From: Sternotherus odoratus
Taxonomy: Eukaryota > Chordata > Testudines > Kinosternidae
DNA: 64,000 nucleotides
Reading direction: 5' to 3'
Assembly: GCA_032164245.1 (NCBI GenBank)
Contig: JAVMKO010000009.1
Span: 78,749,212 to 78,813,211, forward strand
In this document: one piece after another, positions 47,068 through 60,142 of the stretch
How the letters are laid out: every line of letters begins with the position of its first letter
How positions within the stretch are numbered: the first letter of the stretch is position 1
Program-made: the position numbers and the translations under genes
Notes under the pieces: generated by a model
The model's input: the letters and a program-made list of their open reading frames with translations, nothing else
Told to the model about the DNA's origin: nothing
The model's database searches: none

Positions 47068-47333
47068 AAAGCCCTTGTAAACTTTCAGGTTCACAAATGA
47101 CCAAACTACAAATGAATCTTAGCAATGCAGTAAAATATCAATGTTGATAAGTCATTTCAATAAATGTTTATTTACTTAGAGGTAAGAGACTGGGAGTCAA
47201 AGTATAAATTGCAAGTAGAAAGTAAGCCAGATCTTGAGATGCTGTAAATTGGTTGGGGGGTGAATGAAGTCAATTCAACTGAAGCTATTCTGAGCTACAT
47301 CATTTTACACCATCATCTGTGGAGCTATTTATT

Positions 47334-47336
<3 letters not shown>

Positions 47337-47392
<56 letters not shown>
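47337..47392. repeat. (CA)n microsatellite
   Basis: About 28 uninterrupted CA units. Confidence 0.97.
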
Positions 47393-47395
<3 letters not shown>

Positions 47396-47399
47396 ATGT

Positions 47400-49040
47400 G
47401 TTTCCTTCTTGCAGCATCTGAGAGAGAGAAACTGGAAGCCCCTTCCTTGAAATATTTTTACTAGCACTGAACTACAGAGTTGGCTCTCTGACATTCTGAA
47501 ACAAGTCATCCACACTTGCTATTTTAAGGACTCAAGCCTGTTCACATGAAACCTAAGGGGCCTTTCACCCTTAACTACCATGCCAGTAGGATTAGGCATA
47601 AATGTCCAACACCCATGCACTGCATGCTATGAAAATACAAATACAAACACAGCTCATCATAATCACAAATAGTTGTTTACTTTGTAAATTCAAATTCCCT
47701 ATTTGTTTTATCGCTGCCCTAGAAATTATGTGAACATGGGGTGAGGGAAAAGCAAACAAACCCATTGATAACAATAATATCCCACGTTAACTCTTTATGG
47801 TTAAATGTAAAATAGACATCAAAACAATCCCTAAATATTTTCAATACTTGAGCAAGCGTTTTCTAAGAGCTTAGGCAGAGTGAGTATTTGAATAAACAAT
47901 TTGAGCGTTTTTATGAGCCTTTGTATTCTACACATTTCTGCTGGTAGAGAAGAGCTACTTACCAGGGTACCTTGCAGTGTTAGAAATATCCTGTGGTGCA
48001 AAATGTATCATATGTATTTCATACAAACTGCCTCTAAATAGCTTCATCTTAGCTGGAAAGAAAAGTGAATATAATAGTATATAAACTTGTTGCGATCAGC
48101 AGGAAAATCATGTCATTTACACTACCTAACAATCTCACACCCACGGGCCTAAAATCTCCTATTTCAGTTAGAGATGGGCCCAAACCAAATCCATGCACCA
48201 AGCATCCTGAAACTTTGGAGGGGCTTGGAATTGAACCGGGATCAGAATTGCATGGCTGGCCAATATCTACATGGGCTTGATCCAAAGTCCACTGACATTA
48301 CTGTCGGTGAAATCCTGGCCCAACTGAGCAGAATGGAAAGACTCCCATTGAATTCAGTGGATCCCTGAATCAGACCTTACATAAAGGGACCACCCCAAAA
48401 CTCTAGATCCACTTAGCCTTGTTCTTTTTTGAAAAAATCAAAGTCTGGATCTGAATTTTTGTGGCTTGGGATCGTCTCTTGCTCCAGCACTCCCATAACT
48501 TTGCTATTAACATATAATTTGCATGATTACATGTATTCATGCATGTACACATGCCAACTCTTGGTAGTGTAGAACTGCTGATCAATCAAGAGACATTTCA
48601 CAATTTGTGCATCTTCTTCAGATAGGATTGACGTCTGACTGGGGATACTGACTTTCCAAAGATGGATTTTGGTTGGGCCTTTTAGAGTACTAGACAGCAA
48701 TGTACAAATCCCCAACCATGTGCAGCTGAAAACACACACAGACCCTGCTGTATTCCTGTGAGAGAAAATGGGTAAGAGGGTTGGGATACAGAAATAAAAC
48801 ATCCTTTGGGGCCAGGAAGAGAGAAGAGTTTATTGTGGATGGTGATGAGGAGGGAGTCAGGGGCCAAACTCTGCCCTCAAAGAGTCAAGCGGCCACTTCA
48901 GCAGCTTTCAGCCTCTTTCATGCTGAGATACTTTTTAAACTCACTTTCCAGCGTGAAAGTTATGTTCAGCAGGCAACATTACTTCATAGTGAAGAAAATG
49001 AGCTGAGAACAACTGGTCAGCCATTTGCTGCTGAAAGGAC
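47400..49040. other. Intergenic DNA without recognised genes
   Basis: A block near 48170-48260 ('agagatgggcccaaaccaaa', 'gaattgaaccgggatc') looks like an old interspersed repeat. No gene supported. Confidence 0.45.
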
Positions 49041-49049
49041 TCCATAGGG

Positions 49050-49561
49050 CAGGGGTTCCCAAGCTTTTGACTCAGGTGACCCACCTACAGCATGTTGTTT
49101 CTCTCTCTCTCTCTCTTTTTTTTTTTTTTTTTTGCAATCCACCCAAAGTCAAAATGAATGGGGGCGGGGCCTAAAATATTAATCAGCACCCTTCTCGTCC
49201 TCCTCGCCCCGACAATCCACAACAGCACCCTCCACCCCAACAGCCCTAGTCCTGGCTCGGTGTGTAGGAAAGGCCCAGGGGGAGGGGAAAGGGAAGAATA
49301 GGACAACAAGCCCACCCCAGACTCACCTAACAGTGGCAGCTGCTCTCCCTGTCATGATGGAGGGGTAATTGGTCCAAACCCATGGGCCACTGGGATCATG
49401 GGGCCCAGCCCCAAAGGACCGAAGCCACCACTGTGGGGTAGGTAGGGCAGGCTCACCACCGACCCTCCCCCGAGGTCTCTCATCCACACCAGGCCAGCAA
49501 CCAGTCTACTATTTTCCTGATGGTCAGGAAATGTTCAGGACCCACCATTTGGGAAACACTG
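49050..49561. mobile_element. hAT-like element with 'caggggttcccaa' ends
   Basis: The inverted ends caggggttcccaa and ttgggaaacactg are typical of hAT (Charlie-like) terminal repeats. The interior is GC-rich with a long T/C run at 49103-49132. No 8-bp duplication is obvious, so the boundaries could be slightly off. No transposase. Confidence 0.65.
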
Positions 49562-49569
49562 CTTTAAGA

Positions 49570-49940
49570 CAGGAATGGGGAGGATCAGGGTCTAGTTTAT
49601 GGCACCTAATGCAGAGAAAGCATTAAAAAATTAGCATTTAAAAAAGCTGCAAATATTAGTCTATTACTTTTCCCCATATTTTTTCTCTCCTTCCAGCAGG
49701 AGCTACTTGTCTTCGTGCAGAGATATCCACATAAACTCTTGTTAAGCTTTAAAAAAGAATTACATGTGAAATTAATATGCCACATTCTAATGCCAATATT
49801 AGATACACGAGGGTATGAATTAATAGGCTAAGAGTGTACAGTAGGTAAAGGCATAAGGCCAAAAGCGCCTGAATTGCATCAATAATAATAATAATACACT
49901 TTTCACCAGTAGATCAAGACAACTGACACTTCAAATGGTA
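49570..49940. other. Intergenic DNA without recognised features
   Basis: Short (AAT)n near 49880 only. Confidence 0.5.
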
Positions 49941-49949
49941 AATGCTTCC

Positions 49950-50460
49950 TGTTAGGACCGGAAGACATTGTAACGGGCAACCACTAGGAAGCGCAGTTAC
50001 GCTTCTAAGTCAACTCCAGGAGAGTGCATAATGGTGGTATTATCTGAGAATGACCTTGCTGCTATCTGTGTGTTTGGGAACCAGTTCCCAGCTGCATGAG
50101 TGTTTACCCTGTCTGTGTGAGAACGAATGCGTGGGAAACCAAATGGGCTAACTAAGGCAGGACTGCGTAACCAACAAGTGCTGACCAATCAGTTTGTTGC
50201 TTGCTATTAATGAGATAAGTATGTATGAGATGCAAATGAGCATGGGTATATCTGTGCTGACACACCTCTTTGGGTTGGGCTTCCTCCTTGGGCTTCTCTG
50301 GACATCGCCCAGGTGTGTCAGTCATCTTGTATTGCGGCTGTGCTGGCAGATAAGCCCCCCAGCACAAAATGCTGCTCCCTCCAATAAACTCACCACTTTC
50401 CAACTAGCCACCTGTGTGAGGCCTCGTTTCTCCCGGCAACGAGATAAGCCCCCTGCAACA
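49950..50460 (+). mobile_element. Solo LTR of an endogenous retrovirus-like element
   Basis: The 511-bp unit begins TGTTAGGACC and ends CTGCAACA, so it has the canonical TG...CA ends. It is flanked by the 5-bp duplication cttcc at 49945-49949 and 50461-50465. An AATAAA signal at 50383-50388 lies about 75 bp from the 3' end, which fits R-U5 organisation and plus orientation. There is no internal region on either side, so it arose by recombination between two LTRs. No gene is encoded. Confidence 0.8.
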
Positions 50461-50469
50461 CTTCCTGTG

Positions 50470-53400
50470 AACTGTTCATGAGGATGACTCTATAGACCAA
50501 GAATTATTTATAAGCATTATTTGGTGAACAACAGGAAGCTAAGAAAATCATAAGCTGTCCATGAACAGTTTGTAAACATTGCATTACAGCAAAAGAGGCT
50601 ACATTACTAAATGAGAATTATTCACTCATCTCTAGTAAGTAGCTTACAAGTTAGACTGTATGGTAAATATGGTCTAGGAATACATAAACAAGAAAAACTA
50701 CACCACTAATTAAAGTGTAAACCATAGCATTAGGCATTTCTCCACTGTTATTGTCTATTCATATGTGCTGTGGTTCTGTGCAGATTGCTGTAAGTCGAGT
50801 ATCATAACTTTAAGGCTTAGATTTCTAAGCCACTTAATTCTCTTAAGTGTCCAAAGCCCTTTCAAAATACCAACCTACATTTATTCTTTTCCTTTAAAAA
50901 TCAGACATTGAAGCTGGCTGTTTTAGAATTCAGTGCTAAAGTCCTTAGCTTCCTGCTAGCTTCATTTTCTAGCACCTTGGTAGTTCAGGCAAACAGAGTT
51001 TATTTACAGTCTTTCTTGAAAACATATGAAAGAGTTGTTGGATTTTCTTTTGATTCACTAATAATCTTAATCAGTCCCTAAAAAAAACTTTGGAAAAGCA
51101 GAGAAAATTTGAAATACTTCAACCCTCCCTCCTCCCCCCCCCCCCCAACTACCTCCCTCACTTTTGTAAAGAGCCACATCAACTGAATATTACAAGGTTC
51201 TTCCAGGTTATTATCAGTGAGTTTATGCTTCAAGTCAAAACACGTTTGAGTGGATGCAAAAGCTCAGCAGAACACAACAGTTAGATCTGATGAGAACGGC
51301 AAAGCTTAGCAGAGCTTGTCAGTTGAGAGCTTTGCTCACTGGAGTGGATCAATGAGTTTCTGAAACTCATCTAAGTTGTCCAAGGGTCAGTTTCCCTGGT
51401 GATGAGGAACTTGGCCACTTGTGAGGGAGGAAAAAAGACAAGAGAGGATAGATTCCACTTGTCCTGACTTGTAAGAATGCAACCAAGAATCTGATTGGTC
51501 AGGTTTGTTTAACTTTTTACGGAAAGAGATAATGATCATGAGCTCACTCGCAAAATCTGCCCCTTGCAGAAAGGTCCTGGGAGCCTTAAGGATCAGAGAA
51601 ACAGATAGAAATAAATAGGCTACATCATCTGCAATGAAAACACAGTGAGAATCTGGTTTTAGTGACTTCTGCCTAAATCTGGAGTAACTGTATTGAGCCT
51701 AGATTTACATAAATTGAAGCGGAGTTCAGTTGTTAGCTTGAAACATGCATGTGGGATTTTAAGCGATGCATCTTATGACAGTAATACAAATACATTTTAG
51801 TTTGGAGCCCAATCGAGCTTGCCTTGAAGTCAATTAGAGTTTTAACATCAATATCAATTGGAGCTGGAGCAAACACAGTCCAGGGTTGTTTTTTTTTGTT
51901 TTTTTTTTTGGCATGAATTTCAGCCATTGCAGTCAGTGCATTCTGACAAGGAGAAATACAAAGCTGGCTTAATGCACAACCCAAATAGCATCATCAAACC
52001 TAAGAATTCCAGCTGCTAAGTATTAATTCAACAAACTGAAGGATCCAAAAAGCAGTGTACCGATGGGGTGAAATTAAAGGAAAAAGCTAACAAAGATAGT
52101 CAAAAGTTTCTCTCTACACTGAGGGGAGACGGCTGAGGTCAAACAGAAAGCAAATTCTCCATCCCTCCCACACAGAACTCAGCGAGTCAAAGGGGAAAAA
52201 AAAGGAATGGATCAAATGATAGGAGGCCAATGCTTAATCATAAATGCCATTTTAAGATGCCTTCTCTGTGGCATAACAATGAGGTTTTCAGCACATTCTC
52301 TCCTGGAAAAGGGAGGGAAGGAGCTTGCTGTCCTTTGAAAGTGCTTTCTTGAAGTACTATGCATACTGATGGTATTCACCCTCTACAGAGGGTCAAATTA
52401 CACTATAGCATAGTCTATGGTGCTAGCTGTTTACACAAGGGTGAATTTCAGCCACAGAACATTGTTTTAAGTTACATGAGCCTTTCAAATTTAAAAAATC
52501 TGGGACAAAACCCATTAACATTGTTTTTCCCTCCTCCTGCTCCCCTACAAGGTTCTGATATGATTTCACGACTGCCTGTTATTGGCCAGACTCGTACTGT
52601 ATTTCCACCAGGAATGAATTCAAGGTAAGACCACTGATGTCACTCAGACTCAAAGCTAACAGAGTTACCCCTGGATTTGCATCTGTATAACTGACGTCAG
52701 AACAGGGCTCCATACCAAAAAACAAGCTATAATCTTGTCTCTGAATAACACTGGTGGGTTTTTTTCATTTGTGGATAGTGGAGAATTTACATATTCATCA
52801 TTTATCTTCACAGTTCTTACAGACTCTTTACTATTAACTTAAGATGTCCAACTAATGAACTGACATAAGCTGAAATGGAAGAAGCAAGAGAAACGACCTA
52901 GTTTGTGAAAGCCACTTCAGTGGAGTGACACTCAAAATGGAAATCAAGACAATTTTTTAAAAGTGTCTGACATCATATCAGTGGTCTCGAGAGAAAATAT
53001 TTGACAGTCTTCTTATGGAAACAACAATCTCAAAAGGAGATAGCTACACCAGTATGCAATTACTGTACAAGCTCAAAAAACCCCCAGCCTTCCTCAATGG
53101 TCCCACTGCCTCCTGTTTAGAGGCTAATATACCCAGCACTTCTGCACTCAAGAGCAAGGGGTATGGTGAGTAGGGAAGACACAGGGAATCAATGTTGCTG
53201 AAACACAAGGCTGTAGCCAGAGAGAAACCTGCATTTGGCACTGCAGACATTTCAGAATAATTTTTGTACAATGGTATCTGCTACTGTTTGCGACACAAGT
53301 TAATCGCCTTCATTTCAGAATGGCAACGCCATCTTATGCTCATGATCTTTACTTTCAAGGTCAACAAGTATATTACAGATTGGTCTTGTTTCCTAATGAG

Positions 53401-53490
53401 TAGCACATATTAATTTGATCACAGCAGGGGAGAAGCATGTACTTCATATGCCCTTATGAAAAAAGCTGGTTTCAACTCAGGCCCTTAGAA
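50470..53490. other. AT-rich intergenic DNA without recognised genes
   Basis: No gene. A poly-C tract lies at 51132-51147 and T-runs near 51890-51910. A stretch near 52630-52700 resembles an old 'gatgtcac..gtaactgacgtcag' interspersed repeat. Confidence 0.45.
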
Positions 53491-53502
53491 GTGAATGGAC
53501 TA

Positions 53503-54061
53503 CAGTAGCCGTGTCCAATACATTCACCACTAGCCACATGTGGCTAATAGGCTATTGCAGTGATCCCCAACCCCCGGTCCGCGGACCGGTACCGGTCCGT
53601 GGAGTAATCGGTACCGGGCCGCGACCGCCTTCCCCTCCGCATCGGTCTCCTTCCATTCCTGGGCGCCTGCATGCATTTCCTTCCGCATTCCCTTTCCGAA
53701 TCGTCTTCCGCATGGTCCTAAGTTCCGTTTCCGGCAGCTTTTCGGCGGACACACAAGCCTACGCCGCGGCGAATTGCGAAATATACGGTTTTTTAGGAAT
53801 ATTCCTTATATTCGGCGGCTTTTCGGCGGACACACAGGGGTCCGCCTCGCCGAGAGAAAAAAAAAAAAAGAGCACCCGGGCCGCAAGCAGTGACCGGTCC
53901 ACGTTGACCGGTCCGCGGCGGTAAAAAGGTTGGGGTCCACTGGGCTATTGAATTGTGGCTAATGCATTTGGCTTTTTTATAATGTGGCTAACAAGAAAAT
54001 TTCAAAACCACAAGTGTGGCTAGCAGCGTGGTTAGCATCGAATTTCTATTGGACACTGCTG
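53503..54061. mobile_element. hAT-like element (outer), interrupted by another hAT
   Basis: Inverted ends cagtagccgtgtccaata and tattggacactgctg, plus 'ccacatgtggctaata' and 'tgtggctagcagcg' subterminal blocks in inverted order, define the element. It is split by the GC-rich insertion at 53558-53942. Its own target duplication is not perfectly clear. Confidence 0.7.
53558..53942. mobile_element. hAT-like element (inner), CpG-rich, with 8-bp target duplication
   Basis: The inverted ends cagtgatccccaacc and ggttggggtccactg and the perfect duplication ggctattg (53550-53557 and 53943-53950) mark a hAT insertion inside the outer element. The interior is CpG-rich and contains a direct repeat around 'gcttttcggcggacacaca' at about 53737-53755 and 53819-53837. 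No transposase; the ORFs inside are compositional. Confidence 0.85.
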
Positions 54062-54069
54062 GGCTACAG

Positions 54070-56260
54070 AATCTATTACATAAGAATTTAATTTATGGCA
54101 TTTAAAAAAGTATATTAATGAGTGACAAAGAAATATTCTAACTAGGTTTATTCTTGGTAACTGTATTATAGTTATTAGACATCGACAGCCAAGCTGTAAC
54201 AGCAGTGCTATATTTGTAGACATGTACAGACGTAGGGTAAACAACAAGAGAGTGATAAAAGCCTTGCAAATCCCAAACACTTCAATTATGTTACTGTACT
54301 TTAGGATAAATGAAGTTTTTCTGACCTCTAATTTCATCTATCCAGATACCAAACCCTATGTAATGAAAGCAATTACTGTAGTCAAATGGGTGACTTTGTT
54401 CATAATGTTAACAAAATTAGACTTGATGTCTCATATTTCAAACATTACTAATCTTCTTGAACTCCTCTAGTCTGTAATATGATTAAAAGCCAACCACTTC
54501 TCCATAATTTCTTCCATTCAAAACCATCTACACAGTGTATTCACAAACATGTCCATCATCCACTTCCAAAAAGATTTTTTAAAAAAACCCTCATTAATCC
54601 ACCTCTCTGATTATCCAGGATTAAAAATAAAAACTGAGTCAAAATGATTGGCCCCATGCCCAGAAAAAACGGTGAGATCGATAATCCAAACAGACTTAAT
54701 GATCCCCTTCCTAAAGAATAATTTTTCTACTTCTCCTACAGAATGTTTTGAAAAAAGAATTTAAAACAAAAACCCCTGAGAAATGTCACATCTCCCAGAA
54801 AAGTTTATTTCTCTGTATTTTTTTGGTAAATAGGAACTCTTCCACTATTTTAATTGACATTTGCCATCTGCTATAGTGGTAATATGCGAAATCACAAACT
54901 GTATCAGTGATTAGCCTGGAAGAGCCTAAAAAGTTTCATTAACGTTTCCAGTATCTCATTTCACTCATGAGCAGTTTAAAATTATGGCATTTGTATTCTG
55001 ATGCAAGGTCAATATTCTTTTGTAAAGTGCTTTATTTTTGCAATTCAAGTTGTTTATGCCATTACCTTGACACAAATGGTTACAACTTAAACTAAGAAAA
55101 AACGGGTTTCTTGTTTGTTGTTTATAACCAAAAAACGAAACAAAACAAAAAAGATTGATGTGCAATTCGCTGTAGACACAAAAAGAATTAATAAGTGATT
55201 TTCATCCCAAAGCACCCAAATTCTACAGGGATCACTTCAGTCACCAACAAAATGCAACCACCTCAGGGGTGGAATAAGGCAGATGTTTAACAGTGCACAG
55301 CAACAACAAGCAGCAGCGTAGGGATGGAAACAAAGAATTCAACATCCAGTTGAAATTACAAGAGGGCATTAGGGAGGCGGAATGTAATTACTATGGTTTA
55401 AGATTACTAATCTGCCAATCCTCAAGTCCCTCAGCAAAGGCAGTGCAGTTCTCGGATTGGCTAGCACATGTTAAATCCACTGCGGATTCAAGAATATTGC
55501 TCTGTTTTAGAAGCCTGCCAGCTAACCTCTTCTTCCAGCTGAGAAGGGCCACACAGTGGCAGGGGAAGGGAACTGCTACATGCAGCTCCCTCTAGTGAAG
55601 GCCCAAGGTTACCCTGATGATGAGGCGACAGCATGCAAGAAAGACACACGCTGTTGCTGTCAAAGGAGGAAGAAAGAGGGGGAACGTGACTGCCCCGCCA
55701 GAATCACTCCCTTTGGCTCTAAAATTCAGTAACAGGGAAATAGGGCAGAGGAAAAGCTTGTTTGCGAGGAAAAGGGGAATGCACAGAAGGATACCTTTGA
55801 GGGGAGCACTTGATTCCGTGCAGGAAAAGAACTGGCAGGAGGTGATTAAGCAGCTTGGAAGGCAAAGAGAGTTGAGGCGGAGAAGAAAACTGGGAGGTCA
55901 GTAGAATCTTCGGGGGGCAAGGAGTCAGACAACCTGGAGACTTCAGAAAGGCAAAAGCATCAGAGGGTGGTATAGTGAGAGATAGCAAACCGTGGCCCTT
56001 TCACAAACCTTTTCTGTTTGGAGGGAGAAGGGGGTTTACAATGTCAACCTCTCGCAATTACCCAAACTAGAAGCCGGCCAGAACAGGGGCACTAGCAGCC
56101 CAGTTATATCCTGTTACACCTTTCCTTACACCCATCCACATATGCACAGGGGTGTAAATCAGGGTAGTGTTTGGCCTCACCTCAGCAGGTGTTCATGGTG
56201 GGTCAACTTCTGATAACCTTATTCAGACCTTACTTTACCAGTAGCCTTGTTGATTTAATG
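54070..56260. other. Intergenic DNA without recognised genes
   Basis: ORFs at 55293-55988 on both strands show no recognisable domain. The stretch 55600-55990 is purine-rich. Confidence 0.45.
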
Positions 56261-56268
56261 TTCTATAT

Positions 56269-56593
56269 CAGGGATTGGCAACCTTTGGCACACGGCACGC
56301 TATGGTAAGCCTCTTGGAGGGCCGGGCTGGTTTGTTTACCCACAGCATCCGCAGGTTCAGCCGATTGCGGTTCCCACTGGCCACGGTCCCCCGTCCCAGG
56401 GCAATGGGGGCTGCGGGAAGCAGTGCGGGCCGAGGGATGTGCTGGTCGCCACTTCCTGCAGTCCCCATTGGCCTGGAGCGGCCAGTGAGAGCCGTGACTG
56501 GCCGAACCTATGGACGCGGCAAGTAAACAAACTGGCTCGGCCTGCCAGGGGGCTTACCCTGGCAGGCTGCGTGCCAAAGGTTGCCGATCCCTG
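56269..56593. mobile_element. hAT-like element, complete copy
   Basis: The long inverted ends 'cagggattggcaacctttgg' and 'ccaaaggttgccgatccctg' are almost perfect, and the subterminal 'tttgtttacccac' and 'gcggcaagtaaacaaac' are also inverted. Non-coding. The flanking 8-mers are not identical. A truncated relative lies at 27606. Confidence 0.85.
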
Positions 56594-56781
56594 CTCTCTA
56601 TCCAGAGAGACAAATGTGCAGCCATGAATTTTGAAACTAGGCAGCCCTTTTTTAGCACTTCAAATAGCTACATAGTTTTAGTACTGTGCCGCCCTAGATT
56701 ATCCATCATCTTTAGTCTGGCGGCCATTCTGTGATGCATCATAAATACATCAGTTTACCATCTTATTTTATACAGAGACAG

Positions 56782-57091
56782 TCTTGGGGTATGTCTTCAC
56801 TACCCTCCAGATCGGCAGGTAGTGATCGATCTCTTGGCGATCCATTTATCGCGTCTCATCAAGACGCGATCAATCGATCCCCAATGACACTCCCGTCGAC
56901 TCCGGAACTCCAGCTCGCCAAAAGGGGAGTCTGCTGCCAGGATGGGAGAGCCCACTGCCGACCGCTGCCGCCATGAGGACGGCAGGTAAGTTGGCCTAAG
57001 ATGTACCTTCAGCTACGTTATTCACTTAGCTGAAGTTGTGTATCTTAGGTCGACCCCCCCCTTCCCCCTGCCCAGTGTAGACCAAGTCTAA
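56782..57091. mobile_element. hAT-like MITE, family A (copy 3)
   Basis: Ends 'cttggggtatgtcttcacta' and 'cagtgtagaccaagtctaag' are inverted. The interior follows the family A order, with 'ggtagtgatcgatc', 'gatcaatcgatcccc', and 'cttcagctacgttattcact' with 'tagctgaagttgtgtatctt'. Confidence 0.8.
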
Positions 57092-57099
57092 GTCACTCT

Positions 57100-59000
57100 T
57101 TTTTCCACAGGTGAGCTCTGGAAAAGGAGCGATCAACCAGGGCGATCTTTTCAGATTGCTGCTATGAGTCTGCTACCAAGGCAGGCATCATCTCCTAGGA
57201 GCAAGACGCAGCCGTCATTGCTACATAGCAAGGGAGGCCTACAGACAGAAGTACTGCAGCTGAGAGGCACAACTTGCTCGGTTAGATGTAGCCTTTTAAC
57301 CATTAAAGAAAAACAAATCTCTCAAACCTATACAAGCTGTGAATAAAATTAAAGTTTAATAATATATAATAGACAAGATCCTAGAATAAAACTTGTTTTG
57401 AAAAGTTGGCACTGATAAGGCAAATCAAAATGCATTTACTTAATAAAATACATTAATAGAGCTAAAAAAATGCAAAGAAAAACAATACCTGAAAAGTCTC
57501 TCTTCGCCATCAAGGCGAACCATGTGCAAAATTCAGGGAAGCGAAACAAACATAAAAATTGAACCATAAGTAGCCACTAAAAGAATTTATAATCTGGGTG
57601 CTACCATGTTATTCTTAAATGTTATAGAATTGAAAACCCAAATTTGCAGAAGATAAGGGAATTTAGCATTGGTTCTGCTCTGTTTGGGGGAGGGAAGAAG
57701 TACTACAGATACAGAACAGTGCCAGTCTTTGCAAACAGTACTAAAAGGGAATTTAGACAGAGTGAATTCAGCAAGTCCCTTCACAGAACAGTCACTTAAA
57801 GAAATCCCTACACCTGATTTTCCTAGTTTTCTCAGCAATAAATATATTTACTTGTATCCTGTGTCACAGACATAAGACGATACTATTGGAAGCTCTCAAG
57901 TAAGTACCTCACCCAAAGATGGATGCTATTCCAGGCAAATAGTCCAACTTCAACTAATATGATAACACTTCTCCTCCTTCTTGAAATGAGACCATTTTGA
58001 AGACTGATTCTTCAGTGGTTCATTGCAGCACTTCAGTTTTAAACCTGATCTAATGAGCAGCAATAGAAGTTACGGTCACTAAAGACAAACAATTGACATG
58101 TTAGCATATTAATGTACTCATATGTCACATAACTCACTAGAAAGCAGTTTGCAGAATGACCCATATATTTGCAAACTTTGTTCATTTCTTAAATATAAAG
58201 CTGCTTCCTGCTGGCAAAAGTCCTGATTAAAATAACACAGATTGTAGTCAATTATAACCAAAATGCTATGCTTAAAATTCCTCAACGTTGCAGATAATAT
58301 ATCATTAGTTATAGTAAAGCTTTAAAATCAGTTAGCAGAGACCACTTCAATCTCTGCATGATAATAAAGGATTATTATGTGGAGTAACCTATTTATGAAA
58401 AGGAAACAGTGTGCTTCTTTCAGACTCCATCAATTGCTTTAATAAGGAATTGAAAAGCCTGGCCTACTTTATATGCAGATCACCATCCCAGTTGCATAAG
58501 GATTTACAATAGACAAAACAAAACTTTTTGTAGTAAATAAGGGCTGTTTGTTGAAATCACACAATGTTTGAATCTAAAAATTATTTACAGGCTACTAAGG
58601 CTCTATAAAGTTTGTGTGTCTCACTTGTTAATTAAAATGTTTTCAATTTTCTCCAAGAAGGAAAGAAATGTACATTTAAGACATTAAAGTAAAGATTCAA
58701 GTAACACAAGCCCTAGTCAAAGGCAGAACAGAAAACATATTGAATATGTTTACTGATGCACTTATTAAAATCCATATTGAGGTTAAAAGGTAATTGATTG
58801 ATAAAGCCCTCTCAAAATTTAAACTACTGTACTTAGTAGGAGTTATTTATCAACTAGGTTAGGATCACTGCACTGTTACTTTCTATTTAAACAGGGGAAA
58901 CATGAAGCAGTTCATGTTGCTGAAAGTTAGTATGATATATCTATCAATCTCTAGCAGAGTGAGGGGTCCCAGGTTCTAATCTCACTTCTGAAGTGTCCCT
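57100..59000. other. AT-rich intergenic DNA near the SLITRK2 3' side
   Basis: No gene or strong repeat recognised. A tRNA-like B box (ggttctaatc) lies near 58972 within a possible old SINE at 58930-59130. Confidence 0.4.
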
Positions 59001-59216
59001 GTGAGTTTGTTTATTCATGTACATGTATGGCTGTGTGTTTAATGAGGTTGTGTGGCGGCCCCTGCTGGTTTGCATGCTTATTTTAAAAGTACTACCTCTG
59101 GCAAGAAAACCATCTGGCAATTTCAATTAAGAAGTTAGAAAAATAAACTCTGTTGTTAAATGTATAAAAATATCTAATTTAATGCAGAAAATATATATTA
59201 CAAGTAGAGTAATGTT

Positions 59217-60142
59217 TTATTAAGTATGAAAATAATCTGAAACCACTGAACATTATTGGCTGTGTTAGAGCTGCAGTGTAATGAATTAAGAAGGGACATG
59301 AATTGTTCAGTTCACTATGATGTCATGTTAAATGTCTTTTATTAATGAACTATTACTCCCATCTGAGGCAGCTGATTACCTCTAGTCCATTGCTAAATCC
59401 TCTTCGTTGATTTCAATGAATCACTTACACCAAACCCAAAGGGGGGGAAAAATCCCAAATAATTTACAGTTTCATCTATAAAGTCCTAGAACTACATTCC
59501 CTTAAAGAAGGTCTAGTTTCCTATAAATCAAGCAACATTGTTTGATTTAATGCAGCTGACATATAGATCTATTTTACATTTTTTTAATTTCAAAAATACA
59601 ACACATTAAAATAGGTTCAATTTATCAAAGCTAAGAGCAACAATTAAGTAATAATGTACTTAAAGTGCAAAGGCACTTTAACACAAGAAAGTGATGCCCA
59701 GTGGCTATACTTGTAATTGAAACAGCAGTATTGTATATTATTATTTACAAAAAAAAAGTTATAGCCCAGGAAAAAGATCTTTGGAGATCTTCTACATAAT
59801 ACATTACCTTTCCACTTTAAATTGAAGGGGAAAAAAGTCCCCCTTCCTCCCAACTCAAAAAAAAGAGAGAGAATTATGCAAAAATCTATTGTTGAAACAT
59901 TCATTTGCAGAGACAGTTCCTAAGGGGAGGGGGAAAAAGAAGAAAGATGTCGAAATAACTTAAAGGGACCTTTGCAAAAGCAACATCACAACATAGTTTA
60001 AGGGGGTTGTGTTTGCTTGTTTTCAGAATTTAAAAAGTGGAAATGTTGAGAAGGTGACAAATCACATTGATTCAGAACTCAATACCCATCAAGTTGGACT
60101 TTGAGACCCTTTATAAATGCCTCCTCCTTCCCCCATCCACCC
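59217..60142 (-). other. SLITRK2: Probable SLITRK2 3' untranslated region
   Basis: The AT-rich sequence directly downstream of the SLITRK2 stop codon has minus-strand AATAAA signals at about 59338-59343 and 59216-59221. No other gene intervenes. The extent of the 3' UTR is inferred; real cleavage may occur earlier or much further away. Confidence 0.4.

Noticed and set aside
53511..53924. 137-codon frame at 53.5-53.9 kb
   Set aside because: Falls within the CpG-rich inner hAT element; low-complexity translation without a domain.
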